The position numbers and the translations under genes were made by a program. The notes under the pieces are model-generated. The model did not search any database. It saw only the letters and a list, made by a program, of their open reading frames with translations, and had not been told where the DNA came from. 64,000 nucleotides of DNA from Sparassis latifolia (Eukaryota; Basidiomycota; Agaricomycetes; Polyporales; Sparassidaceae), in contig CM031556.1 of assembly GCA_018466975.1 (NCBI GenBank), forward strand, positions 2,976,001 to 3,040,000, given 5' to 3'. Below are positions 41,592-54,209 of the stretch, piece by piece. Numbering within the stretch: the stretch's first letter is position 1; each line of letters opens with the position of its first letter.

Positions 41592-44500
41592 ATGTCCACG
41601 GACGCCAAGGCCACTGGGCCGCCACCGCCCCCGCCAGGTTCAGGAACACTCATTCCCGAGAATTTCATAGATGTACCGTCTCAACGCTTGTATTTTCTGA
41701 GTCTTGGTGTCCTTTGCCAGGTGCGTGTTCATCACACTACAGATATTCTGATTCTGTTCTAACGTCAGACGGCAGGCAATCAAGGTCTTTGACATCCTTC
41801 AACACGTTTTTCTCCCAAAGGATGCACAGACAAGCTACGGCAGGAAATGGTTCTTTTTCGATTTCGTGTATTGCGTTTCTCTTGCAAATCTCCGAATACC
41901 AAGACTTAGGTATAGCAAGTCAGTGGTGGCCCTGCAGATTCTCTCATTATGGATACTGGATGGCGTGCTATTCGGGGGGATTACATTCAATGTTGGAGGA
42001 GGTTATTCTTGGATGGGATTGCCCTCGCTCAATTCTCGTATGTTCTTCAATGATGCAGACCAGTGCCATTAACAAAAGTTTCCGCCGACGTTCAGACCGG
42101 GCAGACATTATATCAACAGCCCAACCATCCGGTCTTTGGTCCTTCCTGCCAAGTCTTGGACTTGGCTCACTCACAAGTTCTGGTGCCGATCGAGATGGTC
42201 ATTTGCTCGGTCAACATACTGTCCGCATGTCTCCAATCAGCACAGCGAATCTTAACCCTTATGGACAGACTTTCTGTCTCGCAGCTCCAGGCAACACCGT
42301 TATCTTACCTGTCTTGCTGAACAACACCAGTCCATCGGGTATACAGTATTCGGTCTCACCACTCGGAGATACTGAAGGCAAGGTCGATATCTTTGATTTG
42401 ACTCCCAAGGACTTGAAATCTTTCGAGCAAACCCGTCTGCGGCAACTTCAGACCGCTGGAAAAACAGTTTCCAAGAAAGATGCCGAAGACTACAACGAAT
42501 ACGACGACGAGGATGAGAGCGACACGCCACCGTCTGACCAATTTCCACCCTTACAGAAGACTCAAGGCCTCGCTCATATCGTGTTGAGTCAACCCGGTAC
42601 CCTCCGCCTCGAACGCGTGGTAGACGCATTCGACGTGGATGCACGGTTGGTTTACCCGAATGAGGTGACGGTTGCGCCTTGTCCGCGTGCGGAGTTCACT
42701 GACAAGGTTATCGCTCCTGGGGAAGACATACACTGTGCAACACCAGGATTAGCCGCTGGTGCAGGCGAGGAGATGACCCTTGGGATCGACGTATTTGGCG
42801 TTCCTCCGCTTAGCCTGCGATGGTACAAGGAAGTTGGTGGACGCCGCGAACAGTTTATGGTGGAGGGTATTGAGAGCTCCGAGTATGGCCTTCGTCGTTC
42901 GGTGGACGAAGGGCGGACACCCTCAGGGTTACGTGGTCGAAGGGCTCCCGTGCAATTGTCGGTTCCCTTGACAGTAGCTCTGGACTCCCTTGGGACACAT
43001 TCATACGTACTGGAATCCGTCACAGACGGCATCGGGAACGTGATTCAAGCAGGTTCCAGTCCGATTTCGTCTGGCTTTATTAATGCGTCGGAGCAAGCTG
43101 TCAGCTCTCCAACATCTGCTGATTCCAGAGTCACTCGTTCCTTGACTGTCCTCCGCCGCCCGAGTGTCTCGTTCAAAGGTTGTGGCCCTGGAAATCCCGC
43201 TTCGTTACTCATTGGATCCGAAGCCCCGGTGACCATATCGGCCCTTCAGGCTGATGCACTCGATGCTCCCTGGGACGTAACTGTCAAGTATCAACCACTA
43301 GCCGCTGAAAACGGCAAGAAGAAAAGTAGCGGCAAGCGGCATAAGTCGTGGACCAAGAGCCTGCAGTCCCAGTACGGCAAGACGGACTACACCATGCTGG
43401 TAGACGCCCCAGGAGAATACACGATTACGGGGGTCAAAGGAAAGTACTGTGAAGGAGATATCCTGAGTCCAGACACGTGCAAGGTCATTGAACGTCCAAT
43501 CCCAACTGCCGAGATTGAATGGAAGAAAATCCATGAATGGTGAATGCTGTATTCTTATATTCACGTCTTTTCCATCACTGACATTAGATGAACTCCAGCT
43601 CGGGTGACACAGGTGTATCAGCTTCGCTCGTCTTCCATGGCACTCCACCTTTCCAGGTCTATTACCGTATGCAACGCGACCACGAAGCACCTCGAGAACT
43701 CTTCAAGACTTTCACCACTTCGCGGGGTGAACTTACCATCCAGCCTGAACGTAGTGGACATTATGTCTTCAAATTTGTTCAATTGAGCGACGCCAACTAT
43801 CAGAAGGTGGCTTTGAAGGGCCCCAGTATCGATCAAGTAGTGCATTCACCTGCCTCTGCCGACTTTGCAAATAACGTTCCAGGTGGTAATGGAAGAAGGA
43901 AGATTAACAGTTGCTCTGGCAACATGGTGGATGTGGACGTTGATCTGCGGGTGAGTAAGCAACTATTTCTTCAATCTGTGCTTCATACAATATGTTTGCC
44001 TAAAGGGAACCAGACCATGGACTCTCGACGTTCAGGTTGTTGGTCCGAAAGGATCGGAGATTGTCCGAGTCGCGAACATCACAACGTCAAGGCAAACACT
44101 TCACTTGCCTATTCCGAAAGCTGTTGACAAGGACGGTGGTATGTTCGAAATTGACCTTGGTGAGGGCCTTCACTTTTGATGTTGTTGCGATGCTTACCCA
44201 ATATTAAATATGTAGTGAGCGTCGAAGATGCCTATGGGTGCAAACGTGCTCTGTCTGTACCGGGTGTTGCGGTCAACGTACGCAGAATACAGGTCAGTTG
44301 CTTTCTTTCAGAATGCGACAGATATACCTAAATAGCTAACAATGAGTTCCTGCAGTCCACGGCGAAGTTTTATGGAGCAGCAGACAAACGTCATGTCACA
44401 ATACTGGATAATGAGCAAGCTAGCCTCCCGCTCCGTTTGACTGGCGACGGAGTAAGTAACTTACCCATCCTACTGATAATTGTCTGATCCTTGACATTCA

Positions 44501-46228
44501 GCCTTGGCATCTGAAATACCGTCGAGCGGAAGCACCAGAGCAGGTCTATTCCGCAAGTGTTTCTTCACCCAATGGAGATCTCCGAGTGTTTGACAAGGGC
44601 CATTACGAGATCCTGGAGGCGTGTGCCATTCCCTCCACTGACTTTTGGTCGAATATATTCATATTGATTCTTGGTCACAGGTTGCAGACTCCCAATGTCC
44701 TGGCGCAGTCATCGCCAATGATGCCACTTACAGAGTGGATCATGTTCCTAGGCCTTCTGCCAAGCTGTCCTCGCAAATTCAGTCCACCTTCGAGTCTTTC
44801 AATGGTTCTCATATCTTGCCAGCAATCTGCGAGGGCATCAATGACCATGTTGATCTTGAGCTTACTGGTATGGAACTTTTCTCTTCTTCATATCCAACCA
44901 CTGAACCGTGCGCATAGGTCGCCCACCTTTTCAAATCGTGTACAATGTAGCGGAAGCTAACGAGCAAGGTGGAACGAACCTACTCGACCAGCCTACCTTT
45001 AGCAGTATTCAGCCGCGCACGAACTTCCAGTTGCATACTACCAAAGCAGCTCGGATGTTTTACGAAGTGAAGCAAATTGGCGATGCAGCATATCCTCTTG
45101 GCAAGAACAATGATGCTGTGATACCACGCTCTCAGCGTTTGCTGTTCGAACAACAGGTGTTGATGCGACCCTTCGCTCGATTCAAGAATCATAACCGCCT
45201 CTCATACTGCCTCAATGACGCCCTGTCACCACGCGACTCCACCGGTCCGGATGGGCTAATATTGCTCCAGGGCACGCCACCATTCCAGGTCCGACTTTCG
45301 ATTCGAAACCTAGCCACAAGTGAAGTCTTCACGGAAGTTGTCGAGACGCGTGACTCGACGTGGAAACTCAACATCCCATCGTACTCCTTCCATTCGATTG
45401 GTCCACATCTTGTCAATATCGAATCGGTGGCCGATGCTTCACATTGCGAGCAAGCCGCCGCAGATCCTCTGTACAGATCAATTTGGGCGGACGTCGCAGA
45501 AACCGCCGCTATTGTTCCCTTCGACACAAGAACAGATTTCTGCGTGGACGACATCATCCAGTTCCAGCTGGAGGGCACACCGCCATGGTCTATCGGGTAC
45601 GTGATACGCTTTTCCATGGAGGCAACTCGGCTCATCATACCTGTTCAGGTATCGCGTCAATGGCAAGCCCTACACTCAGGATGTAAAGATATCTCCCTTC
45701 TCTGTCATGCAACAGCATTCTGGCGAGTTCGTTATTACTTCCATCGCCCACCAGCAGAAGATGTGCAAGACAGCAGTCACCGACTTGCGGTATACGATTC
45801 ACCCGCTTCCTTCTGCCCAGGTTGGACACGGGAAGAGAATTGTGCAAGATATTCATGAAGGTAAGTCTCGCGCTGACTTCTCTCTCACGGATTCTAAGTA
45901 CTGACTTCATTCCCCTCAGGTGACCAAGCGGAGATTGTGTTCACCCTCGTTGGAGAGCCTCCATTCACATTTACATATCAACGCGCTGAACTCACGTCGA
46001 AGTCCGGTGTACAAGGCAAGGTTCTGGAAACGCACACCGTGTCCGGAGTGACCACGAAGGAGTATTCAATATTCTCTGCCCTAGAAGGTGCGATTTACAT
46101 TACTTGACCGAATTACGCGAAGACTAATTGTGTGAATAGGAACATGGACCGTCACCTTCATCTCTGATCGCTATTGTAGATACCCAGCGGCGCAGCCAGA
46201 CAGCCTCGCAGAAAAATCACGACGATGA
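41592..46228 (+). CDS. pom152: Nuclear pore membrane nucleoporin Pom152
   Basis: Integral protein of the nuclear pore membrane ring. ATG 41592 gives MSTDAKATGPPPPPPGSG and LIPENFIDVPSQRLYFLSLG. Hydrophobic N-terminal helices follow, including VVALQILSLWILDGVLFGGI. The next exon carries HLLGQHTVRMSPISTANLNP, a hallmark of Pom152, and VILPVLLNNTSPSGIQYSV. The rest is a string of Ig-like lumenal repeats, each with a GxPP motif: GVPPLSLRWYKE (about 42800), GTPPFQVYYRM (43640), GDGPWHLKYRR (44450), GRPPFQIVYN (44920), GTPPFQVRLSI (45270), GTPPWSIGYV (45580) and GEPPFTFTYQ (45950). The last exon is TWTVTFISDRYCRYPAAQPD. About ten introns. The start is chosen as the only ATG in frame with the first exon. 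Confidence 0.9.
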
Positions 46229-46462
46229 CATGAATATCGGCATATCAGTATGGTAGCTTTGTAGTATTAGGGTAATAACCGCTTTCGAACGCCCATAATT
46301 CGGATCTCGTGCTTAGTGTATGACAATTATCCAACATGGCGCTCTCACTGACCGAAAGAGCATGTTCCGGCTTAGAGACGTGATATTCTTGCACTATCGT
46401 CGGGAAGCTGGGAGTTCGTACATTGACTTCTCATTCTGATATACTGCGAGAGACTACATGAT

Positions 46463-47767
46463 CTATACCTGAGCAGAGGAGATGTAGAACCACTTGGAGA
46501 CTGCGGGAGCTGTCAATATGTGAAGCACGTCGAGGGTGCGCAAATGCTTACTGGATGCCTCGATGGGAGCAGGAGGCTTCCTGGAGTCGGCAGGGACGCT
46601 TGTATAGGTTGGATCGTTCTTGCTGACCAAGCCAGGAGAGTTCTGCACAGAGACATTGCGACTGAGGGATGAAATTCAGTGTCGAGGAAAATAACGCAGC
46701 ACAAAAGAGGTAGGCACATCGAGATGTCGTAGGATGGCGTCTTCGCTGGGCTCTCTCCGGCGATCAGCCGGCGCCATGCCTCGTGGCACTCGTGGATGAT
46801 TTCTGTCGCGTACTTCTTGTTCTTTGCCTCGCCGGAGAACGCGAACTGGTTTTCGGGCTTGCCATCAGGGATTTTGTAAATCCTAGGAGACAATATATTG
46901 TTGACCGTCGCCCATGAGATAGTCAAGATTACAGTGCATACCTGAACCACTCGTTGGTCGCACGGACGAGTCCCGGAAGGTGCCTCTCGACGTCCTCGAT
47001 GTCGTTCAGCTTCGACGCCAGGGGGTCCAGGACATCGACAACGAGGACCTTCCAGTCAGTCTCACCCTCATCCAGGAGGGCCATGATGCCGAGGACCTTG
47101 ACCTGCTTTACCTGGCCGACATAGCCGACCTGCTCGCCGATCTCGCAAACGTCAAGGGGGTCGTTGTCGCCGTTCGCCTTCGTCTCCGCGTGTGTCTGCG
47201 TGGGATCCTCCCAGGTCTGCAACAAACACGCGACGTCACACGACAGGTCGTCGACGCAGAAGCGCAGTGCCGGATGGGGTAACACGCACCTGGGGGAAGG
47301 CGCCGTAGTTCCAGATGTACCCGTGGTGGGGAAAGCAATTGCGCACGTAGCGGAGGCGGCCCTTCTTGATGTCCTGCTTGATGGGGTTGAACGCCTCCTC
47401 CTTGGATATCTCCATCTTGGCGTTCGTCCAGCGAGGGATCTCGACGATCATGTTGAGGATGCCATTGTTTTGGTCGGCGAAGAGGGGAATATCATGGAAG
47501 GGGGAGATGACGTTCCCGTTCTGCTCGAGGTAGACGCGGTGCTCTGGGAATATACAGAGGTGTCAAAGGAGACTGCAATCAGTTAGAAAAAATGTGAGGA
47601 CGCACCGAGCGTGTTGGGGGCGCCGATGAGGCGAGGGGTGTACTCTGCACCGCAAGATCAACGTGAGCGACAGCAAGAAAAAGAGGAAAATACCGACGGG
47701 AGGTCATGATGGTTGTGGAGAAGAGACGAGCGTGGTGGGACAGGCGTCGAAGCGCTGCAACACTCAT
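46463..47767 (-). CDS. ipp1: Inorganic pyrophosphatase, family I
   Basis: Hydrolyses pyrophosphate to phosphate with Mg2+. Exons read [72 protein letters not shown] and [13 protein letters not shown] (the PPase signature with the three metal-binding Asp), then [48 protein letters not shown] and [10 protein letters not shown], all near-invariant in the eukaryotic enzyme. The end is [11 protein letters not shown]. Two in-frame ATGs lie in exon 1. 47707 (MTSQYTPR after splicing) gives a cytosolic enzyme of standard length; 47767 adds 20 residues, [20 protein letters not shown], rich in Arg/Ser and like a mitochondrial presequence. A TATAAA at about 47785-47790 would start transcription near the longer ATG. 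The first donor is GTCGGT. Confidence 0.93.
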
Positions 47768-47998
47768 GCGCTGCCAGCTCGAGTTTATAAACAGGGCAGC
47801 TTGGTTGACGATCTGATCGTGGCTTTATCGCCACCCCATCGCTGTCTCCGTCGCCAAGATAAAATATCCTTCTCCCCGGACTCAGGCAGTAAATTTGCCG
47901 TACCAACGTGCTCGGTAAACCACTTTCTCGTACCCGGCAATGTATTCTGATGCTACAGGTCGTAGACACGCACACCCAACAATACACCCATTCACATT

Positions 47999-50374
47999 TT
48001 ACAAGATCCCACCTTGCCTCAAGATATCCTCGGCTTCAGTGAACGCCTGTGCCGCGTTGCGCCTAACCTTGATGTTCGACAAACCCCCGTTGAAGTCTAG
48101 CCGCAACAGCAGGCGTTCCACATGTCGGCGGACCTCCTCATCACCTGCCAGGCGTCTGCCACGTTTGGTGCGAATGAACGTGTGGAAGCCCGACGTCGTG
48201 GCCATGCTCGCATTATATAGCATCGATTTGGACGCGTCTGCAGCCGCGGAGAACGGCTGTTGAGTCGTAGATAACGACAACTGCTCGTAAAAGGCCTCTA
48301 AGAGAGTGTGTAGCGTCTGTCGTGGGATAGTTAATAACTGATCAGAAGCTGAGAACCAGGAAGCTTGCCTCATTTATCTCAGCGACCATCGTCTGTCGCT
48401 CTTTCACCATCTCCCCTACTTTATCTCCACCTCCTGCCAGACTGCCTTCGAAAAGCAGTGCTGGCAGCACATCCCCGCCCCATCTCTCCACCTGTGCGAC
48501 GAAGCGCTCACAAACCTCGAGTATCATCCGGATGATTGCAGTTAGGGCGGGGTTGGACAGCAAGCTCCCCGTGAGCAGACGCTCCAAATAAGTGGTATGA
48601 ATATTCCGCAACGTAGAGAAGTCCAGACGGGATGGTGGGGCCGATGAAGTGTTACTATGGGATGCGGAAAGAGTGGAATTTGATTGTAATGTACGTGGGC
48701 CATCTGAGAGATGCCTATGTCTGTTCCCGATACGGACTGGGTGCCGGTAGGTTGTCTGACAAGCCCAGGAGTTTTCTCGAGGAGGAGGCTCTTAAGTTTC
48801 CGAAACTCGACGTCTACCACGTCCGTCATCACGTATCCCAACAAGGTGTCCAAGAACCAGCTCATCTCCCTCACTACGCCCCAACCACATCTGAGCAGCA
48901 GCTTTCGGGCTTCGAGGTCTTCCACCGTCCCACCCTCACCGAGACCCGTCCACCGACGTCTCGCGCGCTGGGAGTTCGACAGGGACGTCCAGCACGCATG
49001 TATGCGCGTATGCGTTTTACGCAGTGCGGAGAGATATGCGAAGAGGATGGCGTATATATGCAAGTCTGAGGGATGTAAGAAAAGGTCGAGAGGCCAGGAG
49101 ACAGAATAGGTAAGTAGAAGAGGAGTTCCCAGGAGGAGATCGTCGAAAGTCGTAGGTTCGGAAGATGGATTGAGTGATGACGAGAGGTCCTTCGTTGGCG
49201 CTGTGGCAAGAGACGGAAGCAAGGGACGGAGGGGACCTGAAGGCAGACGAAAGCGGAGGTAAGACAGAGATGGATCATGTTGTGCTGTAGTTCCAAGAGA
49301 AGCACGCAGGAGCGCTAGATGTAGATCTTGCTCGCGGATCATCGTCGTAGGACCTGATCGTCCTGTCAGACGTGAAATTTTGAGACGCTCTATTTCTCTT
49401 ATCAGAGACAGGGCAAATTCCCCGTTTCTGAGAAGGAAGTAGCTCGCTCTAGAGGAGGATCAGAAACCTATTGGGCCCAGGAGTAATCTAGCAGAAGCTC
49501 ACAATGATTCCACAGCGACTTCGACATCCTTATGGGTCAAGACATTTAGCCAGAGCCATTCGCTCACAGTGGTCCTGATGTCAGCGATGACGCGATCAAA
49601 TGCATACTGGTCTTGAGGAAGAACAGATTCGAGCATCTTCGTATGATCTAATGCAAGACTGCGCGGGAACTGGTTCTCCCACTTTGCTGCCTTGACGGTG
49701 CCAATCGCCCGGCCGACGTAAGAAATAGATTCCTGAGACTGAGCAGAGAGGCAAGAGGGGACAGAGCCTTCCAGCAACACGAAATCTTTGGAGGCCAAGG
49801 GATCTTTATCTGACAGTGAGCCGTGGATAAGGAATGCCTGCAGCTGAGAGATCCATACATGCTGCACGGCCTCGCAGAGGCGAGCATGGATGGATGCCAC
49901 GCGATGTATACCGGTATGCGAACGCGTCAAGAGCAAGTCAATTAATGGACCTGGTTGCCAGTTCGATTGTAACTCGAGCTCGTCAATGAGATTCTCCAAA
50001 GCGGCAAGAGGCGCGTCCCATTCCGCGAAAGTTGCACGTATGGAGGATAAGGGCACGAAAGAGCCACTGGCGACGAGACTGGTATCGCGCTTGAGAACCT
50101 TTGCTTCTGTCTCCACAACAAGATTCTCATATTCATCCTTCAGGATTTGGTTCAGAGTGGCACAGAGCGCTGAGACATAGCGTGAAGGAGTCCGGCCCAG
50201 TGTGGAACATGCTTTCTTGATTTTGCGATATCGGACAGCTATCTGGCCGAGAGATTCGAGACATTGTTCTTCACCCGGATGGAGTAGAGGGGAGAATGCA
50301 GGGTGTATGGTGTGGTCGGTAGGAAAGAGCGAGGATGAATGGCCTGCAAGAACAAGAAGAACTTCTGCAATCAT
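47999..50374 (-). CDS. Gamma-tubulin complex component, GCP4-like (Spc97/Spc98 family)
   Basis: Microtubule-nucleation subunit at spindle poles. ATG 50374 gives MIAEVLLVLAGHSSSLF, matching the start of GCP4 (EL..LSG..GS.F), then the short N-terminal GRIP1 region (FSPLLHPGEEQCLESLGQIA; YVSALCATLNQILKDEYENL; HVWISQLQAFLIHGSL). Exons near 49460-49320 read YFLLRNGEFALSLIREIERL, the family's 'D..LLGRGELF..F' motif, and IREQDLHLALLRASLGTTA. GRIP2 includes LLTYSVSWPLDLFLHPSDLH and YAILFAYLSALRKTH, and the end is VERLLLRLDFNGGLSNIKVR, close to the GCP4 LLLRLDYN motif. The short N-terminus favours GCP4 over GCP2, 3, 5 or 6. Confidence 0.85.
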
Positions 50375-50588
50375 GAGAACCACTTGTATCGTCAATTCAA
50401 CGATGAGCACAGCGCAAGCTCAGGTGGACTCACCGCGCTATGGACGTCGTGCACCACGTCGTCGAGGTCGTGGTGAATGTCGAGGAAATTGGCTTCGGAA
50501 GGCCCACAGTCGCGTCGCTCGAAACCCGTGATCACCGTCACCAGCAACCACAACCAGCGCCCACCAGCGCCCATCTTCCTAGCTCACC

Positions 50589-53084
50589 ATGGACTTCGAC
50601 GACGACGAGGACGTCGTTGCACGCGCGAAGAGCTCTCCTCCAGCCCACTTCGCCTTCGATGATGCCTTCTCCGATACCGACGACTCGCTCGAGTTCTCTC
50701 CCGAGGCTATTCGCGAAGACATGGCGAAGAATCTAGGTGCGACCAGCAGCTTTCATGCAGACCATGAAGAGATGCGGGCTTTCGCCGTCAAGATTGGATT
50801 TTCCGTCGATCCTGATGCCTCGGTATCGACGCTCGATATGCATACACCGTCCAGGGTGCATCCCCCACCACCGCCCCCGATGCAGCGTTCGTTGTCAGAT
50901 GCCTCGGAATTTCCATCTCATCCGTCCGAGGACGACTCCTTGTACGACATTCAGCTGTCCAACCATCTCTCTGAAGTAACTCTCTCCGACGATGGGTCCT
51001 CACCTTCACCTTCACCTCAACCTCAAGAAGCGGAGCACGACCATGAAGCCGCCCAAAACCATACCGCAGCATACCCTGCCGTACAGATCGACGTCGCAGA
51101 ACCTCATCCTGTCGTTTCAGAACTGCAGGCTACGCCATCATCCGGGTCCGAGGAAGATGTCCTCGCCGAGTTACCTTCCCGCTCCGTTTCGCACGACGAA
51201 TTCCGGTCTCGCACACTGGCGTCGCCTGCTAGTGCTGCGTCGACCTCATCTCTACCCCTTCCCACTTCGACATCACTCCCAAACCCCAAGTCACCGACGT
51301 CAAATGCTTCCAATACCTCAAATATCTCCAGCACCTCCAATGCCTCAAACGCTTCCAATGTCTCTCACGTCTCCAACGCTTCCAATACTTCTACTATTTT
51401 CTTTCACCGATCCGCTCGTTCCATGGGCCCCAGTGCCCTTGACAAGGTCATCAGCAAGACGCGTCCACCGTTCCTCCCTCCAAAGAGTCGCAAGGAGGAC
51501 CGGAAGCACATGGCGGACTGGGAGACCATGATGAAGCGCAGCCGAGTGGCGGGTAAGTCGCGTCTGACTCACAGTCTTGCATCGTGAATGAGCGTTTATC
51601 GACTCAGCCTGTTTTATCTTCGGGTTGGCATGCTCATTTGACAGAGGAGAAACGACGCAAAACATTGCAGCACCGAAGACTGGAACGCGAGAGAAGGATC
51701 GAGGAGTCCATCCACATCTGGCAGCGCGATATCGTGCCAGATTGGACAGTCGTGCATCGGGACCCAGCATCTAGGAAACTGTGGTGGGAAGGCATCCCGA
51801 CGAAACTCAGGGCTTCGATGTGGCAGAATGCTGTCGGAAATTCACTCGTCCTCGGAAAAGGTATTGCGGTTGTGTTATTAGGCAATTTAGGCAGGACGAC
51901 AATTCGGCATTTCCCGGTGGTGATCCACCGCAAATCCAGTGGACGCACGTAAGAAGTGGGTCCATAAATGTGGTCATGCTACGGCTGCATGTTCAGGACC
52001 GAATTTTGGTCCTGCCTAAAGTGCCTACTATGAATTTATCACGATAATTATTGAACTTCCGTATACCAGATGCTTACAAGACATCTTTATCGCGAGCAAA
52101 ACGCGCGCTTGCGTCAGGTACTTTTCCGACGACGGTGCTTGGCTTGCTGGAAGACGACATTGCGTCGACACTTCCTTCCCTCCATCTCTTTCGCCCAGAA
52201 GTTGGCCCGCTATACGAGGACCTCAAGGAGATGCTATGTGCATGGGTCGTTTCCCGCTCAGATGAAGGCTTGGGTTACGTCCCAGGAGTTGCGAAGATTG
52301 CGGCCATGATCTTGATCAATATGTCTCCTCCACAAGGGTTCATTGTCATGAGGAATCTCCTAGACCGACATTGTTTGCGGTCATTCTATGGTGGGATGGC
52401 TTCGAGGGACGCCGTAAGTTTCGGTATAATCCAGTCACATTTCCGTGGCCTGACACTTGTGTAGGTTGAAGCATACTATAGGTAACCAATATTAACCTTT
52501 GCTTGAACAAATTCTCATCTGTGTCGCAGAATTTTTGACACTCTATTGGCCGATGGGATGCCGAAGAGTACGCCCATTTTTGACCTACAGGTACATGTGT
52601 TGACGCTGGGTTTCAGTATACTTCAACTTCAAACAGCACCAAATATCGCCAGACGCTTACCTGCCTGACTGGTTAATACCGCTTTTCCTGGATCACCTTC
52701 CCTTCGAAGCGTGTGCTCGAATATGGGACATCATCCTACTTGAAGGGGATGCATTCTTGTATCGTGCAGCATTGGCAATATTAGCCGTATTGGAACCTCG
52801 GCTGTTCTTCCCGGATAAGAACGAGCTCTTAGAGCTGCTGAAGTGAGCCACTTTTCTGTTGCAATGTGTGAATGTTTATATTGGACTTATCCGCAATCGG
52901 CAGGGGAGAGAACAAGGCTGCTCTGGAGGTGGCAAAGCGTGACGGGCTTCCCCTCAACGGTGCCAAGTACGAAATTTACGGTGTGGATGAAGAGACGCTC
53001 TGGGAGCGCATCGAAAGCATGGACGAGTGGTGGAGAGCGAGTACGTGGACTAGGCTCATCCAAAGGGAACTACCAGACTTGTAA
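50589..53084 (+). CDS. TBC (Rab-GAP fold) domain protein, probable catalytic fingers missing
   Basis: ATG 50589 gives an acidic, disordered N-terminus (MDFDDDEDVVARAKSSPPAH) with long Ser/Pro stretches and an Asn/Ser repeat (SNASNTSNISSTSNASNASN). Then KTLQHRRLERERRIEESIHI and WWEGIPTKLRASMWQNAVGN, the TBC entry motif, precede the TBC domain. There the usual arginine finger (IxxDxxRT) reads LEDDIASTLPSL and the glutamine finger (YxQG) reads LGYVPGVAKIAAM. The later part SPDAYLPDWLIPLFLDHLPF, ARIWDIILLEGDAFLYRAAL is typical TBC. The end is RASTWTRLIQRELPDL. It likely binds a Rab-type GTPase, but both catalytic residues appear absent, so GAP activity is doubtful. One intron is enlarged by a MITE. 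Confidence 0.85.
51881..52025. mobile_element. MITE with about 27-bp terminal inverted repeats, inside a TBC-gene intron
   Basis: The left end (51881-51907) is GGCAATTTAGGCAGGAC followed by GACAATTCGG. The right end (51999-52025), read in reverse complement, is GGCACTTTAGGCAGGAC followed by CAAAATTCGG, so 24 of 27 positions match. Both ends abut TA, consistent with a Tc1/mariner-type TA target duplication. The element is 145 bp and has no coding capacity. It lies wholly in the intron 51861-52070, which is 210 nt against about 50-60 nt elsewhere; the splice sites are intact. Confidence 0.85.
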
Positions 53085-53679
53085 TTTTGGCCCTCGCGGG
53101 CATGTTTTGTATCGAAGATCGTGAGTCTGTATCGTGTCGGTTTTGTTCTTAATTTTATTGCAGTTCGCCACCATCACGAACAACGTCACCGTGACTTTCG
53201 TTCAATGAAAGTTGTACGGTTTGTCGGTCTCGTCTAGCCTGGTTGCGTCGAAGCTGCCTGCTCATTCTTGTGAAGCTCGATTAAGTAAGCTCCTGGTGTC
53301 GGAGACATCGGATCGCAATCTCATCTCCCCCGCAGTCACGTGCTGTGGCTGGATTGATCTCATGCAATCTTGTTCCATCCAGGCTGCGAAATGGGTGTCC
53401 CGGTGGTACCACCGCTCGGAAAATAACAATCACTCGAGTCTGTTGCTATGTCCAGCCTGTACGAGGCAGTTCCACAGGTTCCGTATTCTCTCGAAAGCAG
53501 AGGTACGTCGCCGAAACCTCCCGCTGCTTGCAAGTCGCGTGCAGGTGCGTGCAGGGTATAAATTGAAGGACCTCTCCGGGTTATTCTATATCACAGCAAT
53601 ACAGCTCGTCTCATCAGAGAACCGTCACCAGTACCACCATACAACCCCTCATCATACCCTATCTCATAACCATACTATC
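53085..53679. other. Intergenic with a TATA box for the next gene
   Basis: A TATAAA lies near 53563 (GGGTATAAATTG), about 115 bp before the small gene's ATG. No other gene seen. Confidence 0.45.
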
Positions 53680-53994
53680 ATGTTGGGTCCCGGAGTTTTC
53701 AGCGCACGCGCTCCCGTAAGCTTGTTCTTCTCAGATCGTTGATAGATTCATTCTAATGCCCGTTCCTATGTAGGCTCTTATTATTTGGACTGGCTTGCAG
53801 GCGGCGTTGTTGACGTTTATGTGGAGCCAATACCGACAGCCAAGGTACAATCATCGTTGTACTCCCTCCGCGCACCGGCTGACACAATTTGTCTTTTCAG
53901 CCTGATCCAAGGTCCCTTGCCTTCACATATACCCAAGGCGCACCTTGTGTCAAGACAAGCTAGATTTCAGGCCCAGCCCGCACACGCAGCATAA
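53680..53994 (+). CDS. Putative 66-residue membrane micro-protein
   Basis: ATG 53680 begins MLGPGVFSARAP. A GTAAGC...TATGTAG intron joins it in phase to ALIIWTGLQAALLTFMWSQY, a single hydrophobic helix. A second intron (GTACAATC...TTTCAG) joins RQPSLIQGPLPSHIPKAHL, and the frame ends AQPAHAA at 53994. The two well-formed introns, the TATA upstream and the helix-plus-short-tail layout argue that it is a real gene. It resembles small mitochondrial or ER membrane subunits in size, but I do not recognise it. Confidence 0.5.
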
Positions 53995-54209
53995 TCACCA
54001 CCACAAGCTGCGTATGCGAAATGTGGATATAGTGAGACAAGTGGACGACTGGCGCTTTTATGTGTTGTATTGTACAGATGAACTGGCTTCTTCATGAACA
54101 TAATTTATATAACCATCTATCAATCCTTTCATTTTGTCATGATCTGTTATGCGAATATCTTAGAAGCCTTGGGAGCGTAATCGTAAGAGCTGCAGAGCAA
54201 AAGTAGAGC

